9,162 nt of DNA, taken from contig CABSNX010000073.1 of NCBI GenBank assembly GCA_902479205.1, positions 1 to 9,162 of the forward strand. Reading direction: 5' to 3'. The notes beneath the pieces were generated by a model, which had not been told where the DNA came from, ran no database searches, and worked only from the letters and a program-made list of their open reading frames with translations. This document shows, piece by piece, positions 1 to 7,174 of the stretch. The position numbers and the translations under genes are program-made. How positions within the stretch are numbered: the stretch's first letter is position 1; each line of letters opens with the position of its first letter. The DNA is from an uncultured Collinsella sp. (GTDB lineage: Bacteria > Actinomycetota > Coriobacteriia > Coriobacteriales > Coriobacteriaceae).

Positions 1-175
1 TTATCATGGCGCCGGCAAGGGCCATGCAAACGTGCAGAGAGCTGACACTTCGGAGCACGTCGAACGGCCCCAGAACAGCCAGCAGCGCGACCGCTGCGCC
101 GGCAAGGCACAACGCGAGGCACGGCCCCGCGTCCTTGACGCATTTCTTTGCGAGATGCTTGGTGTTGTCACTCAT
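1..175 (-). CDS. Membrane protein of unknown function, N-terminal part (cut by left edge)
   Basis: Reading the minus strand from the ATG at 175-173, the frame is open through the left edge (58 codons, no stop). The protein begins MSDNTKHLAKKCVKDAG, a short positively charged cytoplasmic-type leader. A hydrophobic stretch at about residues 19-38 (CLALCLAGAAVALLAVLGPF) follows and looks like a first membrane helix, and hydrophobicity rises again near residue 50. An AAGGAG Shine-Dalgarno site lies about ten bases upstream of the ATG (plus-strand positions 186-191), which supports this start. The gene is divergent from the helicase gene at 376. The family cannot be named from this fragment. The opposite-strand frame over the same bases has no convincing start site and is low-complexity, so I prefer the minus-strand reading. 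Confidence 0.6.
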   Translation of the reverse strand, partial: MSDNTKHLAKKCVKDAGPCLALCLAGAAVALLAVLGPFDVLRSVSSLHVCMALAGAMI

Positions 176-249
176 CAAAATCGAACTCCTTAGAGGGTCG
201 TTGTTCAGGTACATGCCGCCGCGGCAGAGCAGGGCGGCAGGGCAAGTGT

Positions 250-270
250 CACATGTCGTGCGGACACGTG
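250..270. promoter_or_regulatory. Imperfect inverted repeat in the divergent intergenic region
   Basis: CACATGTC and GACACGTG are separated by five bases and are complementary at seven of eight positions. The repeat sits midway in the 200-base region between the divergent membrane protein gene (start 175) and helicase gene (start 376). It could be an operator or a chance match. No convincing -35/-10 pair was found for either gene. Confidence 0.2.
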
Positions 271-375
271 TGCAAGCTCATGCCAAACTGCCAACCCCAA
301 TCGTCATACATCTAAAATACGAACGATCGATCTGTTATCCTGGCGCCAACATAGTCTTTCGAAAGGTTTGCCGGG

Positions 376-3252
376 ATGACTACGCAGCGACAGATTGATA
401 TTGAATTCGACTCGCTTACACGCGAGAACGATTCACCCAAGCTCATCGCCAACTCGAAGGCGACAGGCGGAACACTACTATCCGTTATCAAGGAGCAGCT
501 CTCAGCCTGCGGCTCTTTTGACTTTTGCGTAGCGTTTGTTGCAGACGGCGGCCTTCAAATCCTGGTCGAGACGTTCCAGGAGCTCAAGCAGCGTGGCATT
601 AAGGGCAGGCTGCTCACGTCCACCTATCTCAACTTCAACTCACCCGATGTCTTTCGCAAGCTCCTGGAATACGACAACATGGAAGTTCGCGTATTCCAGG
701 GTAATTTGCATGCCAAGGGATACATTTTTGATAAGGGCGAAACCAGCACGGTCATCGTCGGCAGCTCGAACATGACGCAGACCGCCCTCACCTGTAATAA
801 AGAATGGAACGTGCTGTACCAGACTGTCGAGAACAGCCGCCTACTCGGTGAACTGAGGGGCGAGTTCAATTCGTTGTGGAACGACACCTCAACCGTTTTG
901 CTTTCCCAAGACTGGATTGAGAACTATGCCGCATATCGATCGGCACGTCCGCCAAAGCCCAAATCGAAACCGACATTCAAATCTGCGGAAACGCCGGCGC
1001 AGAATGACCTCGAAGAAATCAAGCCCAATAAAATGCAGCAGCGCGCCCTTGAGGCGCTCGGTGCAATCCACCGCAAGGACGAGACCCGCGCCCTGCTGGT
1101 CTCGGCAACCGGCACCGGCAAGACCTTCCTTTCGGCGTTCGACGTGCTCGCAACTAAACCCCGGCGCGTCCTCTTTCTTGCGCACCGTCGGCGCATTATC
1201 GACGCCTCCCGCGCAAGCTACGAACGCCTCTTAGGTAGTACCTATACGTTCGACACCTATCAAACTGGCAAGAATATAAGCAATGCTACCTGCGTGTTTG
1301 CCATGTGTTCTTCGGTCGCCAAACATCTGAGCGATTTCCGCTCCAATGAGTTCGACTACATCGTCATCGACGAGGCCCACCGCACGGGATCTCAGGGCTA
1401 CCAATCCATCATGTCGCACTTTACGCCTCGGTTTTATCTGGGCATGACCGCTACACCCAATCGCACCGACGGCTATGACGTCTTTGCCCTTTTCAATCAC
1501 GTCATCGCGTTCCAGATCACGCTGCAGGACGCTTTGGCCGAGGAGATGCTAGCCCCCTTCCATTATTTTGGCATTCACGATCTGGAGATTGACGACGAAA
1601 CGGTCGAAGATACCGCCTTGTTCGGACGCCTAACATCCGACGAGCGCGTACGTCATATCACCGAGAAGATCGAGGAATATAGCGTCACCAAAAGCAACCG
1701 CAGGGGCTTAATCTTCTGCAATCGAAACGCCGAGGCAAAAGAGCTGTCACACAAATTCAACGCTCTCGGATATCGAACAACTGCGATTAGCGGTCAAGAT
1801 CCCGATGAGGTCCGCGATGTCGCGATCAGCCAACTTGAAGCCGGCGAGCTCGAGTACATTTTCTCGGTCGATATCATGAACGAAGGCGTCGACATCCCCT
1901 CGCTCAATCAGATCATCATGCTTCGACGCACCGACTCCGCAATCATCTTTATTCAACAGCTCGGACGAGGTTTGCGCCTGAATGATGGCAAGGAATACGC
2001 ACTGGTGCTCGACTTTATTGGCAACTACCAGAGCAACTTCTTGGTGCCCATCGCGCTTTCGGGTGACAAGACGTATAACAAAGACCGCCTGCGCCGTCTT
2101 GTCCAAGAGGGCGATTCAGCAATCCCCGGATGCTCGACCGTGAGCTTCGATCGTATTTCCGAGGCACGCATTTACAAGGCCATCGACGGCGGCGATTTCA
2201 CCTCCGTCAGATTTTTGAAAAACGAGTATCTCGACTTGCGCCAAAGACTCGGCAAGATCCCCTCGCTGCTCGAATTTGATCGCAACGGCTCCATCGATCC
2301 GCTGCTCATCTTCAAGAATAGCGGCCTGGGGTCTTACCACGCATTTCTTTCCAAATACGAGCCGGACTACACAGTTCAATTTACCTCTGATCAGACCAAG
2401 ATTCTCAAATTTATTTCTCAGAAACTTGCCGCGGGCAAGCGATTCGAAGACCTCTATTTGCTTCAAACGCTCGTCGAAGCCGGACACGAGGGCTATCGGC
2501 ATATGCGCGAGGCCGCGCTTAGGAACTACCGCGCACAGCTTAAGGACAGCGCCGTTAGGTCGGCAATCGCAGTCCTTAAGGGCGACTTTGCCACTCCTAA
2601 GGATTTCGTTTCCCTGCTTATTGACGATGGAACCGGACCTCGTCTGACCGAAGCGTTTGCGACCGCCCTGCGCAACGCAGAGTTCAAGCGTCAGATTCTC
2701 GAGGTGCTGGATTTTGGTATTGTGCGTAACCGACTCGACTATGCCGAGACGTATGAAAACACAAATTTCGTTCTCAACGCCAAGTACACGTACGAAGAGG
2801 TTTGCCGTCTGATGAACTGGCAAAAGAACATCAACGGCCAAAATCTTGGCGGCTATTTTTACGACGAGAAGACCAATACATTCCCCGTGTTTATTAACTA
2901 TGACAAGGCGCCCGACATTAGTGAGTCAATTCAGTATGAAGACCGCTTTGTTTCGCCGAGCAAGCTCATCGCAATCTCGAAGGGCAACCGCAAGCTCAAC
3001 TCCCCCGAGATTCTGCGACTGCAGGCATGGCCGGGAAACGGCCTGAAGACGTATTTGTTTATGCGAAAGAACAAGGACGATAAGGGTGGCAAGGAGTTCT
3101 ATTTCTTAGGCGAAATGCATCCGACCGGCGAGTTCGAAGCTATTAAAACTAAGAGCGGCGACAACGCCGTCGAAATCGAATATGAGCTCAATGCGCCCGT
3201 GAGGCAGGACGTTTACGAGTTTATGCTCAGCGATTTGAGTGAGGCAGAGTGA
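376..3252 (+). CDS. HKD (PLD-like) nuclease - SF2 DEAD/DEAH helicase - DUF3427 protein
   Basis: This 958-residue protein joins a phospholipase-D-superfamily (HKD) domain to a superfamily 2 helicase. Near the N terminus it has H112-x-K114, a GSSN turn with N132, and E143, matching the HxK...N...E active-site pattern. The helicase core has Walker A at 243-250 (SATGTGKT, K249), the DEAH box at 332-335, TAT at 358-360, and motif VI QQLGRGLR at 527-534. The C-terminal region, with a block starting near Y804 (YTYEEVCRLMNWQ), matches my recollection of the DUF3427 family. By family knowledge it should hydrolyse ATP, move on nucleic acid and possibly cut it. The biological role of DUF3427 helicases is not settled, and a DNA repair or phage-defence role is inference. 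A GAAAGG ribosome site at 361-366 supports the ATG at 376. Base composition is visibly less GC-rich than the regulator and kinase genes, which hints at horizontal transfer. All motifs are intact, with no frameshift. Confidence 0.93.
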   Translation: MTTQRQIDIEFDSLTRENDSPKLIANSKATGGTLLSVIKEQLSACGSFDFCVAFVADGGLQILVETFQELKQRGIKGRLLTSTYLNFNSPDVFRKLLEYDNMEVRVFQGNLHAKGYIFDKGETSTVIVGSSNMTQTALTCNKEWNVLYQTVENSRLLGELRGEFNSLWNDTSTVLLSQDWIENYAAYRSARPPKPKSKPTFKSAETPAQNDLEEIKPNKMQQRALEALGAIHRKDETRALLVSATGTGKTFLSAFDVLATKPRRVLFLAHRRRIIDASRASYERLLGSTYTFDTYQTGKNISNATCVFAMCSSVAKHLSDFRSNEFDYIVIDEAHRTGSQGYQSIMSHFTPRFYLGMTATPNRTDGYDVFALFNHVIAFQITLQDALAEEMLAPFHYFGIHDLEIDDETVEDTALFGRLTSDERVRHITEKIEEYSVTKSNRRGLIFCNRNAEAKELSHKFNALGYRTTAISGQDPDEVRDVAISQLEAGELEYIFSVDIMNEGVDIPSLNQIIMLRRTDSAIIFIQQLGRGLRLNDGKEYALVLDFIGNYQSNFLVPIALSGDKTYNKDRLRRLVQEGDSAIPGCSTVSFDRISEARIYKAIDGGDFTSVRFLKNEYLDLRQRLGKIPSLLEFDRNGSIDPLLIFKNSGLGSYHAFLSKYEPDYTVQFTSDQTKILKFISQKLAAGKRFEDLYLLQTLVEAGHEGYRHMREAALRNYRAQLKDSAVRSAIAVLKGDFATPKDFVSLLIDDGTGPRLTEAFATALRNAEFKRQILEVLDFGIVRNRLDYAETYENTNFVLNAKYTYEEVCRLMNWQKNINGQNLGGYFYDEKTNTFPVFINYDKAPDISESIQYEDRFVSPSKLIAISKGNRKLNSPEILRLQAWPGNGLKTYLFMRKNKDDKGGKEFYFLGEMHPTGEFEAIKTKSGDNAVEIEYELNAPVRQDVYEFMLSDLSEAE

Positions 3253-3258
3253 CAAAAA

Positions 3259-3287
3259 GGGGCGAGGCACCATGTGGCGCCCGCTCC
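3259..3287. terminator. Shared hairpin terminator between convergent helicase and Nudix genes
   Basis: GGGGCGAGGCACC and GGCGCCCGCTCC pair around an ATGT loop with one bulge and one A-C mismatch. On the minus strand the stem is followed by TTTTTGT, a good intrinsic-terminator tail for the Nudix gene. On the plus strand the tail TTCTGT is weaker, so termination of the helicase transcript is less certain. The hairpin fills most of the 41 bases between the two stop codons. Confidence 0.65.
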
Positions 3288-3293
3288 TTCTGT

Positions 3294-3689
3294 CTACTTA
3301 AGCCCGAGCTTCTTTTCGAGCTCATCGACAACCTTAACGTCCGCCGGAAGCCAATCGACATCCCACAGGTTATTGGTATCAAGCCATTTCATATCCTCAT
3401 GAGCGTGCTCTTTGAACTCCCCGGAAAGGATGTTAGCCAGGTAGCACTGCATCGACAGGTGGAACGTCTCATAATCGTGTTCGACCGTGCAAAGATAGTC
3501 GAGGTTACCGATTGTGACCTCGAGCTCTTCTTGAATCTCGCGCACGATTGCCTGCTCGCCGGTCTCGCCCGATTCGAGCTTTCCGCCCGGAAACTCCCAG
3601 CCGTCTTTAAACTCGCCATAGCCGCGCTGACAACTCAGGATTTTCCCGTCCTTCTGAATAATCGCTGCTGCAACATTGATTGACTTCAT
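3294..3689 (-). CDS. Nudix hydrolase, MutT/NudG-like (d)NTP pyrophosphohydrolase
   Basis: This 131-residue protein should hydrolyse nucleoside triphosphates (oxidised or modified NTPs are typical for this subgroup) to monophosphate and pyrophosphate with Mg2+ in the cytoplasm. The Nudix box is at residues 36-58: G36, five residues, E42, seven residues, R50-E51, then E54-E55. All catalytic glutamates are present. The consensus Gly near the end of the box is Glu (E57). The opening VAAAIIQKDGKIL and WEFPGGKLE resemble E. coli MutT/NudG, and the length is normal for the family. The start at 3689 is preceded by an AGAGGTGA ribosome site. A TATACT -10-like element lies at 3723-3728 (minus strand), but no good -35 was seen. 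The gene converges on the helicase gene. Substrate preference cannot be read from the sequence, so no gene symbol is assigned. Confidence 0.93.
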   Translation of the reverse strand: MKSINVAAAIIQKDGKILSCQRGYGEFKDGWEFPGGKLESGETGEQAIVREIQEELEVTIGNLDYLCTVEHDYETFHLSMQCYLANILSGEFKEHAHEDMKWLDTNNLWDVDWLPADVKVVDELEKKLGLK

Positions 3690-3824
3690 AACTAGTTATC
3701 ACCTCTCCAGTTGAGCCCAACCAGTATAGGTGATCGACCGCCCGCCATGTCCCAGTCGCCTCAAAACCACCTGCTCGACCAACCCATAACGCCGTTTTGC
3801 ACCGGCACCCCATCCCCCGCTATC

Positions 3825-4005
3825 GAGGTCTAATGCTTTTCCGCGAAGTGAACGTCTGTTTTTGGACCCCTGAAGCATCCACATTTTTCGTCGGCAAAAT
3901 CGCAGGATTCCAGCACCGAAACCGCAGGAAACGGCACCTCTAAAGTGTCGATGCTTCGGGGGTCCGATTTAGCTCGTTCACTTCTCGGGAAAAGTATTAG
4001 ACCTC
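3825..4005. repeat. Palindromic intergenic element, copy A
   Basis: This 181-bp element reads nearly the same on both strands. The outer arms GAGGTCTAAT (3825-3834) and ATTAGACCTC (3996-4005) are perfectly complementary. The next arms, around GAAGTGAACG and CGTTCACTTC, pair, and so do GGACCCCTGAAGCATC and GATGCTTCGGGGGTCC. The centre holds two direct copies of a CGCAGGA motif (AAAATCGCAGGA at 3896 and GAAACCGCAGGA at 3918). A second copy lies at 6897-7078 (copy B). No transposase is visible. The structure suits a MITE or BIME-like repeat, or a structured RNA/DNA element. It sits between the Nudix gene and the DUF4342 gene. Short ORFs predicted within it follow the repeat and are not credible genes. 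Confidence 0.85.
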
Positions 4006-4253
4006 TTCGGCAGCAGCCCAAAAGGTGAGTCGTTTCTCCCCCGCGCAACCCAATAGACACATTCCGCTCCTCCCTCACACCACCCAAAAACTCATCCAAC
4101 ATTAATCTTGGCTCAAGAATCGCTTAATCTATAACCTGCACTATAGAGTTCGACCGAGGGCGGGGCGGCACCGCGCAACGCAGGCCGCCGAACGCAACGC
4201 TCGCGCCCGGGTAGATCGCCCGGCGTCGCGCCCATCGAACGAAAGGATAGGTC
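4006..4253 (+). promoter_or_regulatory. Upstream region of the DUF4342-regulator-kinase operon, with candidate promoter
   Basis: The rest of the 564-base gap after copy A contains no credible gene. A candidate sigma-70-type promoter is TTGGCT (4108-4113), a 16-base spacer, and TATAAC (4130-4135). It would give a leader of roughly 110 bases. The leader turns very GC-rich and contains a CCGGG...CCCGG inverted repeat at 4207-4223 that could fold in RNA. A GAAAGGA ribosome site at 4241-4247 precedes the ATG at 4254. The promoter is a visual match only. Confidence 0.4.
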
Positions 4254-4796
4254 ATGGACGACCTCGAAAAAGTTGAAACCATCCGCACCAAGTGCAACGT
4301 GAGCTACACCGATGCCAAGGCCGCGCTCGACGCCGCCGACGGTAACGTCTTGGATGCCATCATTTGGCTCGAGTCGCAGGGCAAGACCCAGACCACGTCG
4401 GCGCACGCCGCCACCGAGTCCGCGCCAGTCGATGAGCCCTCGGCCGAGATGGTCGCCGCGCAGGCCGCCTACGAAAAGTCGAGCGAAAAGACCGACTTCT
4501 CCAAGAAGATGGACAGCGTGTGGGAGTACCTCAAAAAGCTCTTCCGCCTGAGCCTGGACACCAAGTTTATCGCCACGCGCCGCGATGCGATCATCCTCAA
4601 CATCCCCATCCTGATCCCCATCGTCGCGCTGTTTGCTTGGGGCGCCACGATATGGCTGATGCTGATTGGCCTGTTCTTTGGCATGCGCTACCGCATCGAC
4701 AGCGACGGCGACGTGCCCGGCAGCATCAACAACCTTATGAATCACGCCGCCGATGCCGCGGACGACATCAAACAAAATCTGAACGACGACAAGTAA
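4254..4796 (+). CDS. DUF4342 protein: UBA-like N terminus and C-terminal membrane segment
   Basis: The 180-residue protein starts with a UBA-like three-helix region (about residues 2-42, with VETIRTKCNVSYTDAKAAL and NVLDAIIWLE), the hallmark of DUF4342 proteins and similar to the N-terminal module of EF-Ts. A polar Ala/Ser/Glu-rich linker (about 43-80) follows, then a basic amphipathic stretch and a long hydrophobic region at 113-144, which would cross the membrane once or form a tight hairpin. The tail (145-180) is acidic. The function of DUF4342 is unknown. The gene is first in a tight run: the response regulator starts 18 bases after its stop, so it may act with, or be controlled by, the two-component pair. 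The start is fixed by a GAAAGGA site seven bases upstream. Confidence 0.85.
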   Translation: MDDLEKVETIRTKCNVSYTDAKAALDAADGNVLDAIIWLESQGKTQTTSAHAATESAPVDEPSAEMVAAQAAYEKSSEKTDFSKKMDSVWEYLKKLFRLSLDTKFIATRRDAIILNIPILIPIVALFAWGATIWLMLIGLFFGMRYRIDSDGDVPGSINNLMNHAADAADDIKQNLNDDK

Positions 4797-4814
4797 TCGC
4801 AGACGGGGGCACGC

Positions 4815-5600
4815 ATGGCACGGATCCTGATCGTAGAGGACGAGGAGAAAATCGCCCGCTTTGTGACGCTCGAGCTGGAGCACGAGGGCTACCAGGTGGA
4901 GCACGCCGCCGACGGCCGCACCGCCGTGGACCTGGCACTGGAGCGCGACTACGATCTGATTCTGCTCGATGTGCTGTTGCCGCAGCTCAACGGCATGGAG
5001 GTCCTGCGGCGTGTCCGCAAGCACAAGGACGTGCCGGTGATCATGGTCACCGCGCGCGATGCCGTGATGGATAAGGTTGCCGGGCTCGATGCCGGCGCCG
5101 ACGACTACCTGACCAAGCCGTTTGCGATCGAGGAGCTGTTCGCACGGATCCGCGTGGCGCTGAAGCGCTCGGAGGCCGTGCGGGCGGCTTCGGGCGTTGG
5201 CGGCGCCGGGACTGGGGCGGGCGCGGCAGGTGGCGCGGGTGTCGGCGCCGCTGCGATACCCTCGGTCAGCGACTCGACCCAGGCTTCCACTTCGCCCTCC
5301 CCCGCCACGCTCGCCGTGAGCTCGGTCGTACTCGATCTCGACCGCCGCGAAGTCACGGTCGGCGGCTCGCCCATCGTGCTGACTGCCCGCGAGTTCGACG
5401 TTCTCGCCCTGCTTATGGCGCATGCCGGCACCGTGCTCACGCGCGAGCGCATCGCGCACGAAGCGCTGGGCTACGAATACGTGGGCGACACCAACAACGT
5501 CGACGTGCACATTGCGCACCTGCGCGCCAAGATCGAAGACGCCGGCAGCGCCCGCATCATCCAGACCGTGCGCGGGGTGGGCTATGTCTGCCGCGCGTAA
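4815..5600 (+). CDS. OmpR/PhoB-family response regulator with long Gly/Ala-rich linker
   Basis: This 261-residue transcription regulator has an N-terminal receiver domain (about 1-118) with acidic residues E8/D9, phospho-acceptor D52, T79 and K101, all as expected. The C-terminal winged helix (about 168-261) contains TAREFDVLALL, the recognition region NNVDVHIAHLRAKI, and the wing motif RGVGYV. Phosphorylation by the following kinase should switch its DNA binding. The linker at about 119-167 is unusually long for this family (nearly 50 residues) and is rich in Gly, Ala, Ser and Thr, so it is probably disordered. The region coding for it is very GC-rich. The ribosome site is a weak GGGGG before the ATG at 4815, which fits translation coupled to the gene upstream. 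Its target genes cannot be read from the window. Confidence 0.95.
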   Translation: MARILIVEDEEKIARFVTLELEHEGYQVEHAADGRTAVDLALERDYDLILLDVLLPQLNGMEVLRRVRKHKDVPVIMVTARDAVMDKVAGLDAGADDYLTKPFAIEELFARIRVALKRSEAVRAASGVGGAGTGAGAAGGAGVGAAAIPSVSDSTQASTSPSPATLAVSSVVLDLDRREVTVGGSPIVLTAREFDVLALLMAHAGTVLTRERIAHEALGYEYVGDTNNVDVHIAHLRAKIEDAGSARIIQTVRGVGYVCRA

Positions 5601-6879
5601 CACCGAGGCCAAGCGCGTCACCTCCATCGCCCGCGCCATCAACTGGGGCTATATGTGGCGCCGCTTGATGAGCTACGTCTGGCTCGATCTGCTGCTGATG
5701 GTGATTGCGGCAGCGATCCTCGTCTATGGATACAACCAGACGCTGCCCGACAGCGCGTTTACTGCAGGCTGGATTCCCGGCGCCACCGTTCACGGCATGT
5801 CGCTGACGCCCGCGCGCGGCTGGGACCTGACAACGCTCACCTATACCGTCGAGCTTGCGCGTACCAGCAAGACCTTCCCCCTCACGCAGGACCTCGTCAC
5901 GCTATGGCCTCTCTACCTTGTCGTTGTGGGTTGGCAGGTCATCAGCGTGCTCAACATGCTCGGCGGCGCGAGGCGCGTGCGCCGCACCATGGCGCCGCTC
6001 AACGACCTGGCCTTGCGCGTGGACGAGCTCGGCCGTATGCAGCTCTCCGGCGGCAAGATGGAAACGCTGGAGCAGGCCATCGAGCGCGCAAGCGTCGACT
6101 CGCCGAGCGTCACCACCGGCGACGCCGACCTGGCAAGCATCGAGGTCGCGCTCAACCGCCTGCTGCGCCAGATGCAAGAGGCCAAGCTGCAGCAGATGCG
6201 CTTTGTCAACGATGCAAGCCACGAGCTGCGCACGCCCATTGCGGTGATTCAGGGCTACGTAAACATGCTCGACCGCTGGGGCAAAGACGACCCGGACGTG
6301 CTGGCGGAATCCATCGCGTCCCTCAAGGCCGAAAGCGAGCACATGCAGGAGCTCGTGGAGCAGCTGCTGTTTTTGGCACGCGGCGATGCCGGCCGCACCG
6401 TGCTGCGGCGCGCGAATACTAACCTGGCTGCACTGGTCGGCGAGGTATGCGAGGAATCGCAGATGATCGATACCGAGCACACGTATCGACTGGCCTTTGA
6501 CGCTGCGCTTGTCAGCGACCCGCGCTGCGACGCGCCCGTCGACGTGGCGCTCGTGAAGCAGGCCCTGCGCGTAATCGTGCAGAATGCCGCCAAGTATTCG
6601 GACGCGGGCACGCCCATCACGTTTGGCGTGGCGCCGGATGCGGGCGCGGGCACGATCGACATAAACGTTGAGGACGAGGGCATCGGCATGAACCAGGAAT
6701 CCGCAGCCCACGCGTTCGAGCGGTTCTACCGCGCCGACAACGCGCGCGATGCCGGCGCGCAGGGCTCGGGTCTGGGGCTTGCCATTGCCAAGTGGATCGT
6801 CGATAGCCATGGCGGCGTCATTGGCGTGACCTCAGTCGAGGGCGTCGGCAGCCGCTTTACGATTCGCCTACCACGGTAG
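5584..6879 (+). CDS. Membrane sensor histidine kinase (partner of the upstream regulator)
   Basis: This 431-residue kinase has two membrane helices (about 31-50 and 105-124) enclosing a small extracytoplasmic sensor loop of about 54 residues, then a short HAMP-like linker. The dimerisation/phosphoacceptor helix has H213 in the motif SHELRTP. The ATPase domain has N334 (N box, QNAAKYS), D364 (G1 box, DEGIG), an F box (FERFYR), and the G2 box from G394 (GSGLGL). It should autophosphorylate on H213 and pass the phosphate to D52 of the regulator. The frame is open further upstream (to 5422), but the ATG at 5584 has a GGGGTGG ribosome site just before it and overlaps the regulator's end by 17 bases, typical of coupled two-component pairs. 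The signal sensed cannot be told from the short loop. Confidence 0.93.
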   Translation: MSAARNTEAKRVTSIARAINWGYMWRRLMSYVWLDLLLMVIAAAILVYGYNQTLPDSAFTAGWIPGATVHGMSLTPARGWDLTTLTYTVELARTSKTFPLTQDLVTLWPLYLVVVGWQVISVLNMLGGARRVRRTMAPLNDLALRVDELGRMQLSGGKMETLEQAIERASVDSPSVTTGDADLASIEVALNRLLRQMQEAKLQQMRFVNDASHELRTPIAVIQGYVNMLDRWGKDDPDVLAESIASLKAESEHMQELVEQLLFLARGDAGRTVLRRANTNLAALVGEVCEESQMIDTEHTYRLAFDAALVSDPRCDAPVDVALVKQALRVIVQNAAKYSDAGTPITFGVAPDAGAGTIDINVEDEGIGMNQESAAHAFERFYRADNARDAGAQGSGLGLAIAKWIVDSHGGVIGVTSVEGVGSRFTIRLPR

Positions 6880-6896
6880 GGGCGTCTCTCACGAAT

Positions 6897-7078
6897 CGAA
6901 GGTGAATGTTTTTCCGCGAAGTGAACGACCTATTTTGGACCCCCGAAGCATCCGCACTTTTTGGCGCCAAAACCGCAGGAAATACCTGACAAAACCGCAG
7001 GAAACGGTGCCTCCAAAGTGTCGATGCTTCAGGGGTTCGATTTCACTCGTTCACTTCGCGGGAAACCATTCACCTTCG
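6897..7078. repeat. Palindromic intergenic element, copy B
   Basis: This 182-bp element is the second copy of the one at 3825-4005. The outer arms CGAAGGTGAATG (6897-6908) and CATTCACCTTCG (7067-7078) are perfectly complementary but differ from the outer arms of copy A. The inner arms around GCGAAGTGAACG / CGTTCACTTCGC and GAAGCATC / GATGCTTC are shared with copy A. The centre has the exact 14-base repeat AAAACCGCAGGAAA at 6969 and 6991, spaced 22 bp, and a perfect palindrome TTTTGGCGCCAAAA at 6959-6972. It starts 17 bases after the kinase stop, and its right arm is followed by TTTT, so it could also act as a terminator for the kinase operon. Confidence 0.85.
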
Positions 7079-7113
7079 TTTTACGGCAGCCCGTCAGTCA
7101 CCCTCTCGGCATT

Positions 7114-7151
7114 AAAAATGGGGCAAGGTCACGTGGCCTTACCCCATTTTT
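7114..7151. terminator. Bidirectional intrinsic terminator
   Basis: AAAAATGGGG, a base, AAGG, an eight-base loop, then CCTT, a base, and CCCCATTTTT form a strong hairpin with A/T tracts on both sides. It therefore suits both strands: it ends plus-strand transcripts from the kinase operon and minus-strand transcripts from the IIB-VOC pair, whose last stop codon is 24 bases away. Confidence 0.85.
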
Positions 7152-7174
7152 AGTTAGCTATGGCAGCTTGTACG

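Noticed and set aside
6..398. Plus-strand ORF of 130 residues at the left edge
   Set aside because: No ribosome site, low-complexity composition, and it overlaps the helicase start. The minus strand here has a better-supported membrane protein start with an AAGGAG site.
3830..4102. Minus-strand ORF of 90 residues over palindromic copy A
   Set aside because: Its sequence follows the repeat, and similar peptide pieces arise in copy B by translating the same palindrome. It has no ribosome site.
4113..5642. Minus-strand ORF of 509 residues opposite DUF4342 and the regulator
   Set aside because: It is the mirror of high-GC coding DNA. The plus strand has clear families with intact motifs, and the ORF has no recognisable domain and a skewed composition.
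3825..7078. CRISPR array
   Set aside because: The only direct repeats (14 bases, spaced 22 bp) occur as single pairs inside palindromic elements, with no array and no cas genes.
3825..7078. Composite transposon bounded by the two palindromic copies
   Set aside because: The genes between them are an ordinary two-component operon with no transposase, and each copy is itself a complete palindrome with its own flanks.
6902..7153. Plus-strand ORFs over palindromic copy B
   Set aside because: They are translations of the repeat and share peptide fragments with copy A's ORF only because the DNA is shared. They run into the terminator hairpin.
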